Below are positions 1 to 7,181 of a DNA stretch of 11,386 bases, piece by piece (the stretch's first letter is position 1; each line of letters starts with the position of its first letter). The DNA is from Candidatus Omnitrophota bacterium (lineage in GTDB: Bacteria > Omnitrophota > Omnitrophia > Omnitrophales > Aquincolibacteriaceae): the NCBI GenBank assembly GCA_023819025.1, contig JAMWDC010000019.1, forward strand, positions 1,457 through 12,842, written 5' to 3'. A program made the position numbers and the translations under genes. The notes beneath the pieces were generated by a model that was given only the letters and a program-made list of their open reading frames with translations, ran no database searches and was not told where the DNA came from.

Positions 1-47
1 ACCAGGAAGTGTTTGAATTTGTGGTGACAGGGCAATGGGAACCCTAA
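1..47 (+). CDS. 3' end of a PilN/GspL/MshI-like gene (partial)
   Basis: The frame starting at base 3 is open from the window edge to TAA at 45-47 and encodes QEVFEFVVTGQWEP. The alternating hydrophobic pattern followed by a short polar tail is what the end of a PilN or GspL ferredoxin-like domain looks like. It overlaps the next gene's ATG by 13 bases, which suggests one operon with translational coupling. The assignment rests mainly on position: PilN/GspL/MshI normally precedes PilO/GspM/MshJ. Only 14 residues are visible, so the family is inferred. Confidence 0.5.
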   Translation, partial: QEVFEFVVTGQWEP

Positions 48-544
48 GACGAAAGGCGGCGACCGTATTTATATTTTTTTTCTTAGCCGGTTCGTCTTTC
101 GCTTTGATGCTGTTTCTTTTTGTGCCGCCGCTCCAATCGCTTCAGGTACGGCGAACAGCGCTGGTGTCCGATCTTCGATCTTTTCAAAAGATGCTCCATC
201 AGAAAAAGAAGTATGAAGTGGAATGGAACTTCAAAAAAGTTTACGGGTACCGGGAAACACATTCCGAGACGGCCTTAAATATGTGGGTCAGAGATCTCCT
301 CTCACAGGCACAGGCCCAGGGACTCGTTTTGACTAAAATGGAACCGCACGGTATCGCGCCATTAGGCGACCGGAAAGAAATGGAACTTTACCTTCTTTTC
401 GATGGGAGTCTGAGAACCGCCGTTCGCTTCCTTTTTCATCTTTTGGAAGCGGATCCTTTTTCGAGGATAAAGGTATTTCGTATGAAACAAAATGAAAATG
501 GAAAAAATTTTGTTTTTGAAATGATACTGGGGAGGATCGGGTGA
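35..544 (+). CDS. PilO/GspM/MshJ-like inner-membrane assembly protein
   Basis: This is a 169-residue bitopic protein. It has a short basic N-terminus (MGTLRRK), one hydrophobic segment at about residues 8-30, a heptad-like region at about 35-65, and a small alpha/beta periplasmic domain to the end. Size and layout match PilO, GspM or MshJ, which pair with PilN/GspL to link the cytoplasmic ATPase to the periplasmic parts of a type IV pilus or type II secretion machine. The ATG at 35 is the first start after an in-frame stop at 14-16. The upstream partner gene overlaps it, and the downstream ATPase overlaps it by 4 bases (GTGA). Sequence conservation in this family is poor, so the call relies on architecture and context. 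Confidence 0.7.
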   Translation: MGTLRRKAATVFIFFFLAGSSFALMLFLFVPPLQSLQVRRTALVSDLRSFQKMLHQKKKYEVEWNFKKVYGYRETHSETALNMWVRDLLSQAQAQGLVLTKMEPHGIAPLGDRKEMELYLLFDGSLRTAVRFLFHLLEADPFSRIKVFRMKQNENGKNFVFEMILGRIG

Positions 545-1959
545 CGGATATTCCGGTGGATCTGAAAACTCTTGAGATTCCGAGGGAGATCCTTCGCGAA
601 GTCGATGTTCGCATTGCGCTTCGTTATGCCGTCATTCCCATCGGCCAAAAGAATGGTGCCCTTCAGATCATGGCACCCCATGAGATGAGCCGACAAGTGG
701 CAGAGGAAATAGGGATTATTCTCTCGCGGCAGATTGAATGGGTTCCAGCCCGCAGAGAGGATATCGCTGCATTGATCGGACGGTTTTATGGTATGGGTGC
801 TAGTGCAATTAAAAAACTGATCCGGGATCGTCATGAGGACATGACACCTTTGGATTTCGTGGTCATCGATCAAGATCCAAAAGAAGAGTCTCCGATGATT
901 CGACTCGTGAATGAAATGCTTTTGGATGCGCTCAGGAACCGGGCCTCGGATATTCATATCGAACCCTTTGATGGGTTTGTTCGTGTCCGTTATCGGGTGG
1001 ACGGAATTCTTCAAGAGGCCCAGGTGTCTCCGGAGATTCGGCACGTCACGTCCCATTTGATCTCTCGGATCAAAATTATGTCCCGCATGGATATTGGTGA
1101 AAGACGATTACCGCAGGACGGAAGGGTCAAAATCAAGTATGGAAACGTTGAGATCGACTTGAGAATTTCGATCCTGCCCAGCTCCTGCGGCGAGGCCGTG
1201 GTCATTCGCATTTTAAAACCGCTTGAGTCGTTGTCGCTTGATGAGTTGGGTTTTGACGAGGCTGGTGTGCGAAATATCCGGAAGTTGCTTCAGAGGCCTG
1301 GGGGGATGATCCTTGTTACCGGCCCAACGGGATCAGGGAAGACCACAACCCTTTATGCCTGTCTTAAAGAATTAAACTCACTCGAGCGAAAGATCATCAC
1401 GATTGAAGATCCCATCGAATACCGATTATCCGGAATCCTTCAGATCGAGGTGAATCCTAAGATTGGATTGACATTCGCGCGGGCGTTGCGTTCCATTCTT
1501 CGTCACGATCCCGATTGTGTGATGGTGGGTGAGATTCGCGATAAAGAAACGGCCGAAATCGCAATCCGTGCCGCACTAACCGGGCATCTTGTTTTTTCAA
1601 CACTTCATACCGCGGACGCGCCGTCCGCCGTCTCCCGTTTGCTGGAAATGGGGATTGAACCTTATCTTGTGGCGTCGTCAGTGGAGGCGGTCATCGCTCA
1701 ACGTCTCGTGCGGAAAATTTGCCCTCCCTGCGATCAATGCCGTGGTACGGGTTATTACGGCCGCACTGTGATTTATGAATGGATGATCCTCCATGAGGCC
1801 ATCAAAAATCAGGTCAGCGAGAAAAAGCCAGGCTCGGACATCCGTCGTCTTGCCCGTCAACACGGCATGGCATGTCTGTGGGAAAACGGGATGAACAAAG
1901 TCAAGCAGGGGGTGACCGACGTCGAGGAAATCCGACGGGGCCTAGCCATCGAGGATTAG
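541..1959 (+). CDS. gspE: GspE/PilB/MshE-family secretion or pilus assembly ATPase
   Basis: This 472-residue cytoplasmic hexameric ATPase powers pseudopilus or pilus assembly at the inner membrane. The N-terminal third (about 1-110) is a reduced T2SSE_N-type domain. I do not see the tandem RLG..L repeats of the c-di-GMP-binding MshEN domain. The catalytic core has SDIHIEP near residue 140, Walker A GPTGSGKTTT at 261-270, an aspartate box (ITIEDPIE) near 287-294, Walker B MVGEIRD at 328-334, and a histidine box containing FSTLHTAD. The zinc tetracysteine region is condensed: Cys394, Cys397 and Cys400 sit together and run straight into GTGYYGR, with Thr403 where the fourth cysteine is expected and the usual roughly 40-residue loop gone. 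The GTG start has GGAGG at 531-535 and overlaps the previous stop. GspF and pseudopilin genes do not follow. Confidence 0.95.
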   Translation: MTDIPVDLKTLEIPREILREVDVRIALRYAVIPIGQKNGALQIMAPHEMSRQVAEEIGIILSRQIEWVPARREDIAALIGRFYGMGASAIKKLIRDRHEDMTPLDFVVIDQDPKEESPMIRLVNEMLLDALRNRASDIHIEPFDGFVRVRYRVDGILQEAQVSPEIRHVTSHLISRIKIMSRMDIGERRLPQDGRVKIKYGNVEIDLRISILPSSCGEAVVIRILKPLESLSLDELGFDEAGVRNIRKLLQRPGGMILVTGPTGSGKTTTLYACLKELNSLERKIITIEDPIEYRLSGILQIEVNPKIGLTFARALRSILRHDPDCVMVGEIRDKETAEIAIRAALTGHLVFSTLHTADAPSAVSRLLEMGIEPYLVASSVEAVIAQRLVRKICPPCDQCRGTGYYGRTVIYEWMILHEAIKNQVSEKKPGSDIRRLARQHGMACLWENGMNKVKQGVTDVEEIRRGLAIED

Positions 1960-2009
1960 TTCCGGTATTCGGCCGGCGCCTGCCTGGAAACCGATTGATG
2001 ATATCCTTT

Positions 2010-2030
2010 CTGAAATCTTCAGGATTTTTT
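2010..2030 (+). terminator. Short intrinsic terminator after the ATPase gene
   Basis: The stem CTGAA (2010-2014) and TTCAG (2018-2022) is closed by a 3-base loop and followed by GA and six T residues (2025-2030). A second T-rich run follows at 2034-2042. The position, 50 bases after the ATPase stop, suits the end of the first operon. The stem is only 5 bp, so termination strength is uncertain. Confidence 0.5.
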
Positions 2031-2157
2031 GCTCCTTTTTTTCTTGTTATGGATTCCGATCATCGCTAAAATACTCCCGCCTTTCGAGGATACCGGAAAA
2101 AAGTTTTGTTTGAGAAATCAGGTGCGGATGCCGAAAGGTAACAAGGTCCAAGCAATA

Positions 2158-2185
2158 TTGTAAAAGTGAGCTTGCGGATTATAGA
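2158..2185 (+). promoter_or_regulatory. Possible sigma-70 promoter for tRNA-Asp
   Basis: TTGTAA (2158-2163) and TATAGA (2180-2185) are separated by 16 bases, each 4 of 6 to consensus. Transcription would start about 35 bases before the mature tRNA. TTGCGG at 2173 is an alternative -35 box. The support is weak and partly positional. Confidence 0.3.
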
Positions 2186-2227
2186 GTATGGTCGTAAAAA
2201 AGTTGTTTTAATTCTTCCTGAGCTGGT

Positions 2228-2305
2228 GGGCCCGTAGCTCAACTTGGTTAGAGTACTGGACTGTCGATCCAGGTGTTGCGGGTTCAAGTCCCGTCGGGCC
2301 CGCCA
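2228..2305 (+). tRNA. tRNA-Asp (anticodon GTC)
   Basis: A complete cloverleaf can be drawn by eye. The 7-bp acceptor stem pairs GGGCCCG (2228-2234) with CGGGCCC (2295-2301). The D stem is GCTC/GAGT. The anticodon stem CTGGA/TCCAG holds the loop CTGTCGA, giving anticodon GTC. There is a 5-base variable loop and a T arm GCGGG-TTCAAGT-CCCGT. The discriminator is G2302, as expected for tRNA-Asp, and CCA is encoded at 2303-2305. It sits alone between two halves of a pilus/secretion gene set. Confidence 0.97.
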
Positions 2306-2322
2306 TGATATCAGAGGGATCA

Positions 2323-2345
2323 CTGCCTTACGTTTGCGTAAGCAG
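2323..2345 (+). terminator. Hairpin downstream of tRNA-Asp, possible terminator
   Basis: CTTACG (2327-2332) pairs with CGTAAG (2337-2342) around a TTTG loop, extended by CTG/CAG across one bulged C. It begins 18 bases after the tRNA CCA. There is no strong T tract, only ACTTGTTT, so it may instead be a processing or stability element. Confidence 0.3.
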
Positions 2346-2467
2346 ACTTGTTTCCAATCGTTCCTGCCTTATCCTTTCCACGCATCTTATCGGTGTGTCT
2401 TAGGTTCGTTGATCGCCAAAGGACAATAGTTTCTCGTACCTCGGAAGTCGGTTCGATTGCGGAATCC

Positions 2468-2520
2468 ATCCGCCTTCGCAGGGAACCCCGACCATGGTCG
2501 GGGAGGAATGCGAAGCGGAT
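2468..2520. repeat. Long imperfect palindrome, REP-like unit 1
   Basis: A 12-bp outer stem (2468-2480 with 2509-2520, one bulged C) encloses a symmetric GGGAA/AGGAA internal loop and a perfect 18-base palindrome, CCCCGACCATGGTCGGGG (2486-2503). It lies in a gene-free stretch. The structure is unambiguous; the function is unknown. Confidence 0.8.
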
Positions 2521-2548
2521 GCCCTCCGAAGCCTTGGCGAAGGAGGGC
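2521..2548. repeat. Palindromic repeat, REP-like unit 2
   Basis: GCCCTCC pairs with GGAGGGC around a symmetric GAA/GAA internal loop and an inner GCC/GGC stem. It directly abuts unit 1 with no gap. Repeats of this form (CCTCCGAAG...CTTGGCGAAGGAGG style) recur in intergenic DNA of several candidate-phylum genomes; that comparison is from memory, not a search. Confidence 0.75.
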
Positions 2549-2557
2549 AAATTGCTT

Positions 2558-2638
2558 CGGCGGATTCCGCCGTCAGGAAAGGTACCGCGGGCATGCCCGC
2601 GGGGCTCCCTATTTTCGCGCAGTCGGCCCGTTTCCTGA
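2558..2638. repeat. Nested palindromes, REP-like units 3 and 4
   Basis: A 15-base palindrome, CGGCGGATTCCGCCG (2558-2572), abuts an inverted repeat TCAGGAAA/TTTCCTGA (2573-2580 with 2631-2638). The latter encloses a second perfect 18-base palindrome, CCGCGGGCATGCCCGCGG (2585-2602). Both 18-base palindromes have the form seven bases, CATG, seven bases. Confidence 0.7.
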
Positions 2639-2663
2639 AACACCCGAAGCCGGTCATGCACGA

Positions 2664-2729
2664 AAGCCTTTATATTATTTAGGCTTAAGCCCCATGGCCT
2701 GTTGGCCGAAATATTAAACAAGCCAACAG
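2664..2729. repeat. Two further inverted repeats before the second operon
   Basis: AAGCCT (2664-2669) pairs with AGGCTT (2681-2686). CTGTTGGC (2699-2706) pairs with GCCAACAG (2722-2729) around a 15-base AT-rich loop. Apart from these and the palindromes upstream, I see no credible gene in 2306-2872. The open frames there are by-products of the repeats. Confidence 0.5.
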
Positions 2730-2754
2730 AAGCAGTCATTCTATGTGGAGAGGG

Positions 2755-2783
2755 TCTTTATCTAACCACAAGGTGCGTATAAA
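2755..2783 (+). promoter_or_regulatory. Possible promoter for the MshM-to-TPR operon
   Basis: TATAAA (2778-2783) is a good -10 match, with a weak -35 candidate TCTTTA (2755-2760) 17 bases upstream. It lies about 90 bases before the preferred GTG start of the ATPase gene, leaving room for a leader. Confidence 0.33.
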
Positions 2784-2872
2784 GTTAAGGTTTCTTCAAG
2801 GAGTCGATTTGGAACGCTTATATGTGAATGGGTGAAGTCATTCGATGGGTTGGTTTGGCAGGAGGTGTAAGC

Positions 2873-3745
2873 GTGAGCTATTATAAATTATTGGGAGTGG
2901 ACAAGGAACCGTTTTCGACAAGTCCTGATCCTGATTTTTTCTATCCGACTCGCGAGCACGAATCGGCCTTGACAAATATTCTCATTGAATTGCGATTGCG
3001 TCGTGGCTTGTCAGTAGTCTTAGGCGATGTTGGCACAGGGAAAACGAGTTTATCGCGCAAGTTGATCCGGTGTCTTAAAGAGCGCGGGGATTTTATCCTG
3101 CATATGGTCTTGGATCCCTGTTATGACAGTGAGCATTTGTTCCTGACATCCCTGGTTCGGAATTTTGGGATCCATACAGAGGGCCACGGCCCGGAGGACG
3201 GCCGACTACACTCGTTGACCGTGCTTGACCTCAAAGAAGCGCTGGAAAGATTTCTTTACCAGAAATGCATCGTCGAAGGTAAGACCGTGGTCCTGATTAT
3301 CGATGAGGCACAAAAGTTGACCGAAGCGGCCATGGAAATGTTGCGCGTTATTTTAAATTACGAAACGAACGAATCGAAGCTTCTTCAATTAATTTTGTTG
3401 GGACAGCTTGAATTGCATTCCAAAATCATGAACCTTGCGAATTTCTTCGATCGAATCAGTTTTAAGTTTGTACTGAATCCCTTGGGGTATCAGGATACCA
3501 GGGATATGATCCATTTCCGTTTGAAACAGGCCGGCTATCAGGGGAGATCCCCGTTGTTTCTGGATTCGGCAATCCGTTTGATCCACCAGATCTCTGGTGG
3601 ATATCCACGCAAAATTACCCTGCTTTGCCACCGGGCCTTAAAGCACCTGGTGATGAAAAGCCAAGGGGCCGTGGACCAGGCATTGGTTCGAGAAATTATT
3701 GAGGAGGATATTCACGCAGGATGGTTGAACCCGATTCTTCGCTGA
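2873..3745 (+). CDS. ExeA/GspA/MshM-family AAA ATPase
   Basis: I prefer the GTG at 2873 because AGGAGG at 2860-2865 lies 7 bases upstream and the protein then begins MSYYKLLGVDKEPFSTSPDP, the usual ExeA opening (an ATG at 2828 would add 15 residues). The 290-residue product has Walker A GDVGTGKTS (G51 to S59), Walker B VVLIIDEAQ with D144-E145, and a C-terminal lid containing GGYPRKITLLCHRAL. Family members help place or assemble the secretin. Full-length ExeA carries a C-terminal peptidoglycan-binding domain. This protein stops at the ATPase module, as MshM does. It overlaps the next gene by 25 bases, and the PilP-like and secretin neighbours support a secretin-assembly role. Confidence 0.9.
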   Translation: MSYYKLLGVDKEPFSTSPDPDFFYPTREHESALTNILIELRLRRGLSVVLGDVGTGKTSLSRKLIRCLKERGDFILHMVLDPCYDSEHLFLTSLVRNFGIHTEGHGPEDGRLHSLTVLDLKEALERFLYQKCIVEGKTVVLIIDEAQKLTEAAMEMLRVILNYETNESKLLQLILLGQLELHSKIMNLANFFDRISFKFVLNPLGYQDTRDMIHFRLKQAGYQGRSPLFLDSAIRLIHQISGGYPRKITLLCHRALKHLVMKSQGAVDQALVREIIEEDIHAGWLNPILR

Positions 3746-4422
3746 CTCCCGAAAAGCGCTTGTTGGCCTTAATCGAACAGGTAGCGGATGCGACACCTGT
3801 GGCGGTTAAAGAGCCGCAGGAGGTCAAGGAAACGGCACCTGCGGCACCGGTCCTTACTCCGGCGGCTGTACTCGAACGGCTGTCCCGCTTAAAGGACAAT
3901 CTCATTGCGTTTGCGAAAAATGAAGGCCCACCGATTAATTTCCATGAGATTAATCGGGGTGCCAAAATCTTTACCCTGGGCCTGAGTATTTTCTTTGTCG
4001 GCGCGACGGGCTATGAAGTCGTGATTTCCCAGAAAGCGCTTCAGCTTGATCTCGACATTACCCCGCGGGAAATTGCAAGCCCCGATGCCGTGGGAGAGCG
4101 GCGTTACGAAATTGATCTTTTTAAGGATCCGACGCGGAGAAATGTTTTCGTTCCCTATGTCGAAGAAAAGGTCGTCGAAAAGGTTGACAAGAAAAAGGAA
4201 TTATCCTTAAAACTACTCGAAATCACAAAGGATTTTAAGTTGGCAGGCATATCGGTCTATCCCGGCGATGCCTCCCGAACCTTTTGTATGGTCGAGGATG
4301 TCAAAAAGAATATCACCTCATTTTTGAAGGTTGGAGACACAATTTCGGGTCTGAAGGTGACCGAGATCAAGCCGGATAGCATTGTGTTGGAACACGCCGA
4401 CGAAAGGATTGAATTGCGATAG
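3721..4422 (+). CDS. PilP/GspC/MshK-like bitopic protein
   Basis: This 233-residue protein has a Pro/Glu/Ala-rich cytoplasmic N-terminus (about 1-80), one transmembrane segment at about 82-101, a charged linker, and a small beta-rich C-terminal domain at about 165-233 that ends in an FLKVGDTI...L..I..DSIVL pattern typical of GspC homology-region or PilP domains. Such proteins bridge the inner-membrane platform to the N-terminal domains of the secretin. There is no PDZ domain. The ATG at 3721 is the only start after an in-frame stop at 3700-3702; the nearest GGAGG (3703-3707) is 13 bases away, so coupling to the overlapping upstream gene is likely. Its stop shares one base with the secretin GTG. 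Confidence 0.8.
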   Translation: MVEPDSSLTPEKRLLALIEQVADATPVAVKEPQEVKETAPAAPVLTPAAVLERLSRLKDNLIAFAKNEGPPINFHEINRGAKIFTLGLSIFFVGATGYEVVISQKALQLDLDITPREIASPDAVGERRYEIDLFKDPTRRNVFVPYVEEKVVEKVDKKKELSLKLLEITKDFKLAGISVYPGDASRTFCMVEDVKKNITSFLKVGDTISGLKVTEIKPDSIVLEHADERIELR

Positions 4423-6011
4423 TGCAATCTCACCCGATGCGGATAGGTGTCGTTTTTCTCACGATGGTATTGGTTTCAATTTTCGCGCATGGCGTTTACG
4501 GAGAGGCGCAAGAGCCGTCGGCCCCTGGGAAGCCGCCGCCGCTCGAAGGATTTGAGAAAAAGATTTTTCTCGACCTGCGCGATATCAACGTGGTGGATGT
4601 GCTTAAGTTTTTGGCCCTGGAAGGGAATTTGAATATCGTAACGAGCAAAAACGTGCAGGGCCGCTCGACATTGCTTCTGCGGAATGTCAAGATCCAGGAT
4701 GCGATGGATATCATCCTCATCTCCAATCAACTGGCTTATGAGAACAAAGACGGCATTATTTACGTCATGACGGAGGATGAATACCGCCAGCTTTACGGAA
4801 AATCCTTTAACGACAAACGCAAGATCCTGACCCGGACCCTCAAGTATGCCAAGCCGAGTTATGTGCTGTCAACATTACAGTCGATCTTAAGTGAAATCGG
4901 AAAAATCATCATTGACGAAGAGACCGGTACCATTGTGATGATTGACTCCAAGGAAAAACTGGCGCAGATGGATGCGCTCCTTAAGGAGATTGAGAAAAAA
5001 AGAGAGACCCAAGTGGTCAAACTGCAATATGCGGACGCCAGGGAAGTCGAGGCGAAACTCCAGACGGAACTTCAGGCAAAATCCGTTGGCGCCATTCTGG
5101 GGGATCAACGCTCTAATCAGGTTGTGGTCAGCGCCTATCCGGATCGGTTGAAGGAGATCCTGCCAATTATTAAATCGCTGGATTCGAAAGCCAAGGCTGT
5201 TTTGGTGGACGTACGGATTTTACAGTTAACCATCAATCCCGAGTTTGATTATGGGATTGACTGGGAAAAGACCTTTCAGAAACTATCAACCAAGAAGTAT
5301 AAGCACTTGAAGAGCCTGGATATCCGCGGGGCCTATCCTATATCCTCGACGGTTTCATCGTCCACCTCGCTGGGGTCGGTGCAGAAGCTTGCGCTCGGGA
5401 CAACAAGTTTAGACGAATTTGCAGTGGACCTTAGATTTGTGAAGCAGATTCAGAAAACCAATGTTTTGGCGAATCCCCGGCTGACCATTCTCAATCGGGA
5501 GGAGGCCAAAATCAATATCGGTGACCGGATTCCTTATGTGGTCACGACAACCACGGGAACCGGGACGAACGTCTCCATCAGCGAGGAGATTAAGTTTATC
5601 GACGTCGGAATTATTTTGACCGTCACCCCAATTATCAATGACGACGGTTTTATTATCATGAAGATCCGTCCCGAAATATCCAGCCAGACAGGAACCTTGA
5701 CCACCCCGGCGGGCGCAGAAATCCCCTTGGTCAACACCACTTATGTCGAGTCCAGTGTGGTGATTAAGGACGGAATGACTGTGGTCTTGGGGGGACTCCG
5801 GCGCGATGATTATTCGGAGGATACAAGCGGGACTCCTCCTTTGATGAATATTCCGGTTTTGGGCCACCTATTCAAGAGCAGGAATGAGGCAGCCCAAAAA
5901 ACTGAGATCTTAATTTTGATCACACCCAAAATCATCACGGGGGAGAAAAATGTGACGTGCGATCCCTTGGAGCTTAAGCCTTCCCGTCTGATGGCTACAA
6001 GTGTTGCATGA
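4422..6011 (+). CDS. gspD: GspD/PilQ/MshL-family outer-membrane secretin
   Basis: This 529-residue protein forms the outer-membrane channel. It has a signal peptide (to about residue 27, ...AHGVYG), a short Pro-rich linker, an N0/STN-like domain at about 47-120, N1-like and N2-like domains at about 139-192 and 196-255, and a C-terminal secretin barrel at about 258-507. The hallmark VVIKDGMTVVLGGL lies at 446-459, followed by IPVLGHLF at 477-484 and LILITPKII near 497-505. GTG 4422 overlaps the previous stop by one base; ATG 4437 would give a cleaner signal peptide (MRIGVVFLTM). Neither has a good Shine-Dalgarno. It is shorter than classical GspD (about 650) and close to MshL. No S-domain or pilotin motif is evident. 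Confidence 0.95.
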   Translation: MQSHPMRIGVVFLTMVLVSIFAHGVYGEAQEPSAPGKPPPLEGFEKKIFLDLRDINVVDVLKFLALEGNLNIVTSKNVQGRSTLLLRNVKIQDAMDIILISNQLAYENKDGIIYVMTEDEYRQLYGKSFNDKRKILTRTLKYAKPSYVLSTLQSILSEIGKIIIDEETGTIVMIDSKEKLAQMDALLKEIEKKRETQVVKLQYADAREVEAKLQTELQAKSVGAILGDQRSNQVVVSAYPDRLKEILPIIKSLDSKAKAVLVDVRILQLTINPEFDYGIDWEKTFQKLSTKKYKHLKSLDIRGAYPISSTVSSSTSLGSVQKLALGTTSLDEFAVDLRFVKQIQKTNVLANPRLTILNREEAKINIGDRIPYVVTTTTGTGTNVSISEEIKFIDVGIILTVTPIINDDGFIIMKIRPEISSQTGTLTTPAGAEIPLVNTTYVESSVVIKDGMTVVLGGLRRDDYSEDTSGTPPLMNIPVLGHLFKSRNEAAQKTEILILITPKIITGEKNVTCDPLELKPSRLMATSVA

Positions 6012-6988
6012 AAATCCGGCGCCGTTTTGTTCTAACCCTTTTAACGTTTTTTACCGTAACGAGTTTGGTCTGGCCTCAGAGGGCTTGGGGCGGTACTGAC
6101 TTTTTAAGCCAGTTTTTGAAGAAAAAGGCTGCGGATAAACAAGCGTCAGCGGAACCTGCCAAGGAAGGGAGCAATATCGAAGAGGTCTTGTCGACTTTGG
6201 ACGAGACCTTGGCCGAAAATCGCGGTCTCCGCAAGCAGATTAAAGATCTTGAAGAAGAGTTGCGCAAAGTTCCTGTAACCTCGAATTTATTAAAAGCTCA
6301 AATACGGAGTTTGCAGCGCGAGATGAAGGTGCGGGATGATCGAGAACGGAGAGCCAAGGAAGCGGCTGACGAGGAAATACGGAAATTTGAGGTCCGCATC
6401 AAAGAGACGGAAAAGGAGAAAGAAGAACTTGCGAAGATGAGAAAAGAAATCGAAGACCAGCTGGCTAGAGTCATGGCCGAGAATGAGAAATACAAACAGT
6501 TACTCGATCAGGCGGTTCTCGGAGAAGAAAGGCATCAATATTTGGACCTGATCGATCAATCCAAAAAGGTTGCCGACTTGGCAGTCAAACAGGTTTCCGT
6601 CGAAGCTCTAGCCAACGAACGGATGAAAACGGAACTGGCGCGCGCGTATTATGAACTCGGCAATATCTCCGAGGGTAACGGAAACTACAAAGGCGCGGTG
6701 AATTATTACGAATTGGCGGTACAGCTAGTACCAAGCGATGCCTGGGCCCATCACAATCTGGGTATTGTCTACGATTATTACCTTCGGGACCGGGAAGCCG
6801 CAATTTCCCATTACCAACGGTATTTACAATTGGAGCCTTTTCATGAACATGCAAACCGTATCCGCGAACGGTTACTGGATCTGAAATTACGCGGATTTGT
6901 GGTGCCTCCGGAGCCGTTGCTAAAAGATTTCGAGACAAATCAACGCGAAGTGGAATTAAAAGAATCCAGCGTCCGAATTCCCAGCTAA
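6008..6988 (+). CDS. Exported coiled-coil and TPR protein (MshN-like position)
   Basis: The start overlaps the secretin stop as ATGA. The 326-residue product has a signal peptide or N-terminal anchor (MKIRRRF, then hydrophobic to about residue 28), a long charged coiled coil at about 57-168 (Glu/Lys/Arg-rich with heptads), two clear TPR units at about 208-241 and 244-277, and a polar tail. TPR proteins beside secretins (PilF/PilW pilotins, MshN) aid secretin localisation or assembly, and the MSHA locus also has a TPR protein next to MshL/MshM. That role is inferred from context; the coiled coil is longer than I would expect for a pilotin. It is the last gene before an AT-rich gap. Confidence 0.75.
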   Translation: MKIRRRFVLTLLTFFTVTSLVWPQRAWGGTDFLSQFLKKKAADKQASAEPAKEGSNIEEVLSTLDETLAENRGLRKQIKDLEEELRKVPVTSNLLKAQIRSLQREMKVRDDRERRAKEAADEEIRKFEVRIKETEKEKEELAKMRKEIEDQLARVMAENEKYKQLLDQAVLGEERHQYLDLIDQSKKVADLAVKQVSVEALANERMKTELARAYYELGNISEGNGNYKGAVNYYELAVQLVPSDAWAHHNLGIVYDYYLRDREAAISHYQRYLQLEPFHEHANRIRERLLDLKLRGFVVPPEPLLKDFETNQREVELKESSVRIPS

Positions 6989-7057
6989 ATTTTTTCAAGT
7001 TCATTCTATTTTTCCAAAGTAATAAAATCAGCTTACATGAAATTCTCACTTTTTGAA

Positions 7058-7081
7058 CTTATTTTAAGATATAAAAATAAG
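7058..7081. repeat. AT-rich inverted repeat upstream of the riboswitch promoter
   Basis: CTTATTTT (7058-7065) pairs perfectly with AAAATAAG (7074-7081) around an 8-base loop. It could be a weak terminator for the TPR gene or an operator for the promoter about 60 bases downstream. Such AT-rich inverted repeats also occur by chance. The rest of 6989-7136 shows nothing I can assign. Confidence 0.3.
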
Positions 7082-7136
7082 ACTCAACACGTAATATTTT
7101 ATAGCATTTACAATCAAAGCAGGTTAAATAGATATA

Positions 7137-7145
7137 TGCTATAAT
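7137..7145 (+). promoter_or_regulatory. Extended -10 sigma-70 promoter driving the riboswitch
   Basis: TGCTATAAT is a perfect TGn-TATAAT extended -10 element. No good -35 lies 16-18 bases upstream, which extended -10 promoters tolerate. Transcription would start near 7152, leaving about 30 leader bases before the aptamer's first paired base at 7182. Confidence 0.65.
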
Positions 7146-7181
7146 TATTAAAGTCAACCACGAATTTTAAAAAACATTGTA

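Noticed and set aside
541..870. c-di-GMP-binding MshEN domain in the ATPase N-terminus
   Set aside because: The tandem RLG-type nucleotide-binding motifs are not present; the N-terminus is shorter than in MshE.
436..1056. Long minus-strand open frame antisense to the ATPase
   Set aside because: It is a shadow of a strongly supported + strand gene with clear ATPase motifs; the product shows no recognisable domain.
2228..2305. tRNA-Asp as the attachment site of an integrated element
   Set aside because: I found no integrase gene and no visible second copy of the tRNA 3' end within the window.
2468..2638. CRISPR array
   Set aside because: The repeats are different palindromes with no constant repeat or regular spacers.
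2320..2739. Open frames on both strands in the tRNA-to-operon gap
   Set aside because: They are composed of palindromic repeat translations (for example FAKASEG-like peptides), have no ribosome-binding sites and overlap one another on both strands.
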